Source: Prorocentrum cordatum
Lineage: Eukaryota > Sar > Dinophyceae > Prorocentrales > Prorocentraceae
Direction: 5' to 3'
Assembly (NCBI GenBank): GCA_963575745.1
Contig: CAUYUJ010015946.1
Span: 2,501-66,500 of the forward strand
Length of the DNA: 64,000 nucleotides
In this document: positions 63,853-64,000 of the stretch, piece after piece
Numbering within the stretch: the stretch's first letter is position 1
Layout of the letters: each line of letters begins with the position of its first letter
Translations under genes and position numbers: made by a program
Notes under the pieces: model-generated
Database searches by the model: none
What the model was told of the DNA's origin: nothing
The model's input: only the letters and a program-made list of their open reading frames with translations

Positions 63853-63900
63853 GCTGCCGAATCGCCGCCGCCGCAGCCGCTGCCGCCGCAGCCCTGCCGC

Positions 63901-63934
<34 letters not shown>

Positions 63935-64000
63935 ACCGCCGCCGCCACTGCCGCAGCCGCCGCAGCCACTGCCCCCGCCACAGCCGCCGCAGCCGCCGCC
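63690..64000. repeat. GCC/CCG trinucleotide microsatellite
   Basis: Dense GCC/CCG triplets with CGA, GCA and CAC interruptions run to the window edge. The poly-Ala/Arg frame on the minus strand is an artefact. Confidence 0.96.

Overview
The window looks like nuclear DNA of a dinoflagellate or a similar repeat-rich protist. This is an inference from genome style: GC-rich sequence, very sparse genes, one long intronless open frame for a voltage-gated channel, abundant trinucleotide and homopurine microsatellites, many families of short inverted-repeat elements, and decayed retrotransposons with Gly/Lys/Ala/Arg-rich proteins. No dinoflagellate spliced-leader relic was found by eye, and no bacterial operon structure is present. 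One 100-N assembly gap lies at 29520-29619.

Layout. 1-21 kb is intergenic: long AGT, GAT, GAG and CTC tracts plus dispersed short elements (called here MITE-1 to MITE-8 and family 6) and a 1.6 kb TIR element that carries a 73-bp minisatellite. 21.04-29.5 kb is a DIRS-like tyrosine-recombinase retrotransposon on the + strand: a 93-bp direct repeat at both ends, two tandem arrays, a hairpin leader, a Gag-like ORF, an RT/RNase H ORF in the same frame after a single TGA, and a recombinase ORF cut by one in-frame TAG. 30.0-35.3 kb is a second, divergent DIRS-like element on the - strand (RT, RNase H, Gag-like zinc-finger ORF), convergent with the first. The two share about 245 bp of 5' leader with a nested hairpin and the same kind of 49-bp upstream repeats, although their coding parts differ.

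35.9-44.3 kb (perhaps to 45.5 kb) is a degenerate LINE on the + strand: tandem 5' monomers, coiled-coil ORF1, APE-type endonuclease, RT, a Cys/His motif and RNase H. It is broken by frameshifts and stops, and a 1.66 kb inverted-repeat insertion separates endonuclease from RT. 46-54 kb is dense in short elements. Two further copies of the 73-bp-minisatellite element sit inside a MITE-1 and a MITE-2 copy, giving a readable insertion order. 56.1-57.2 kb holds the only convincing host gene, a single-domain six-transmembrane cation channel with a TGESW pore motif. 57.2-64 kb is again intergenic, with GGA, GGGTCGC, roughly 135-bp tandem, CAA and GCC repeats.

Most long open frames in this window are translations of GC-rich or tandem-repeat DNA and are not annotated. 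Boundaries of repeats were judged by eye and are approximate to a few bases.
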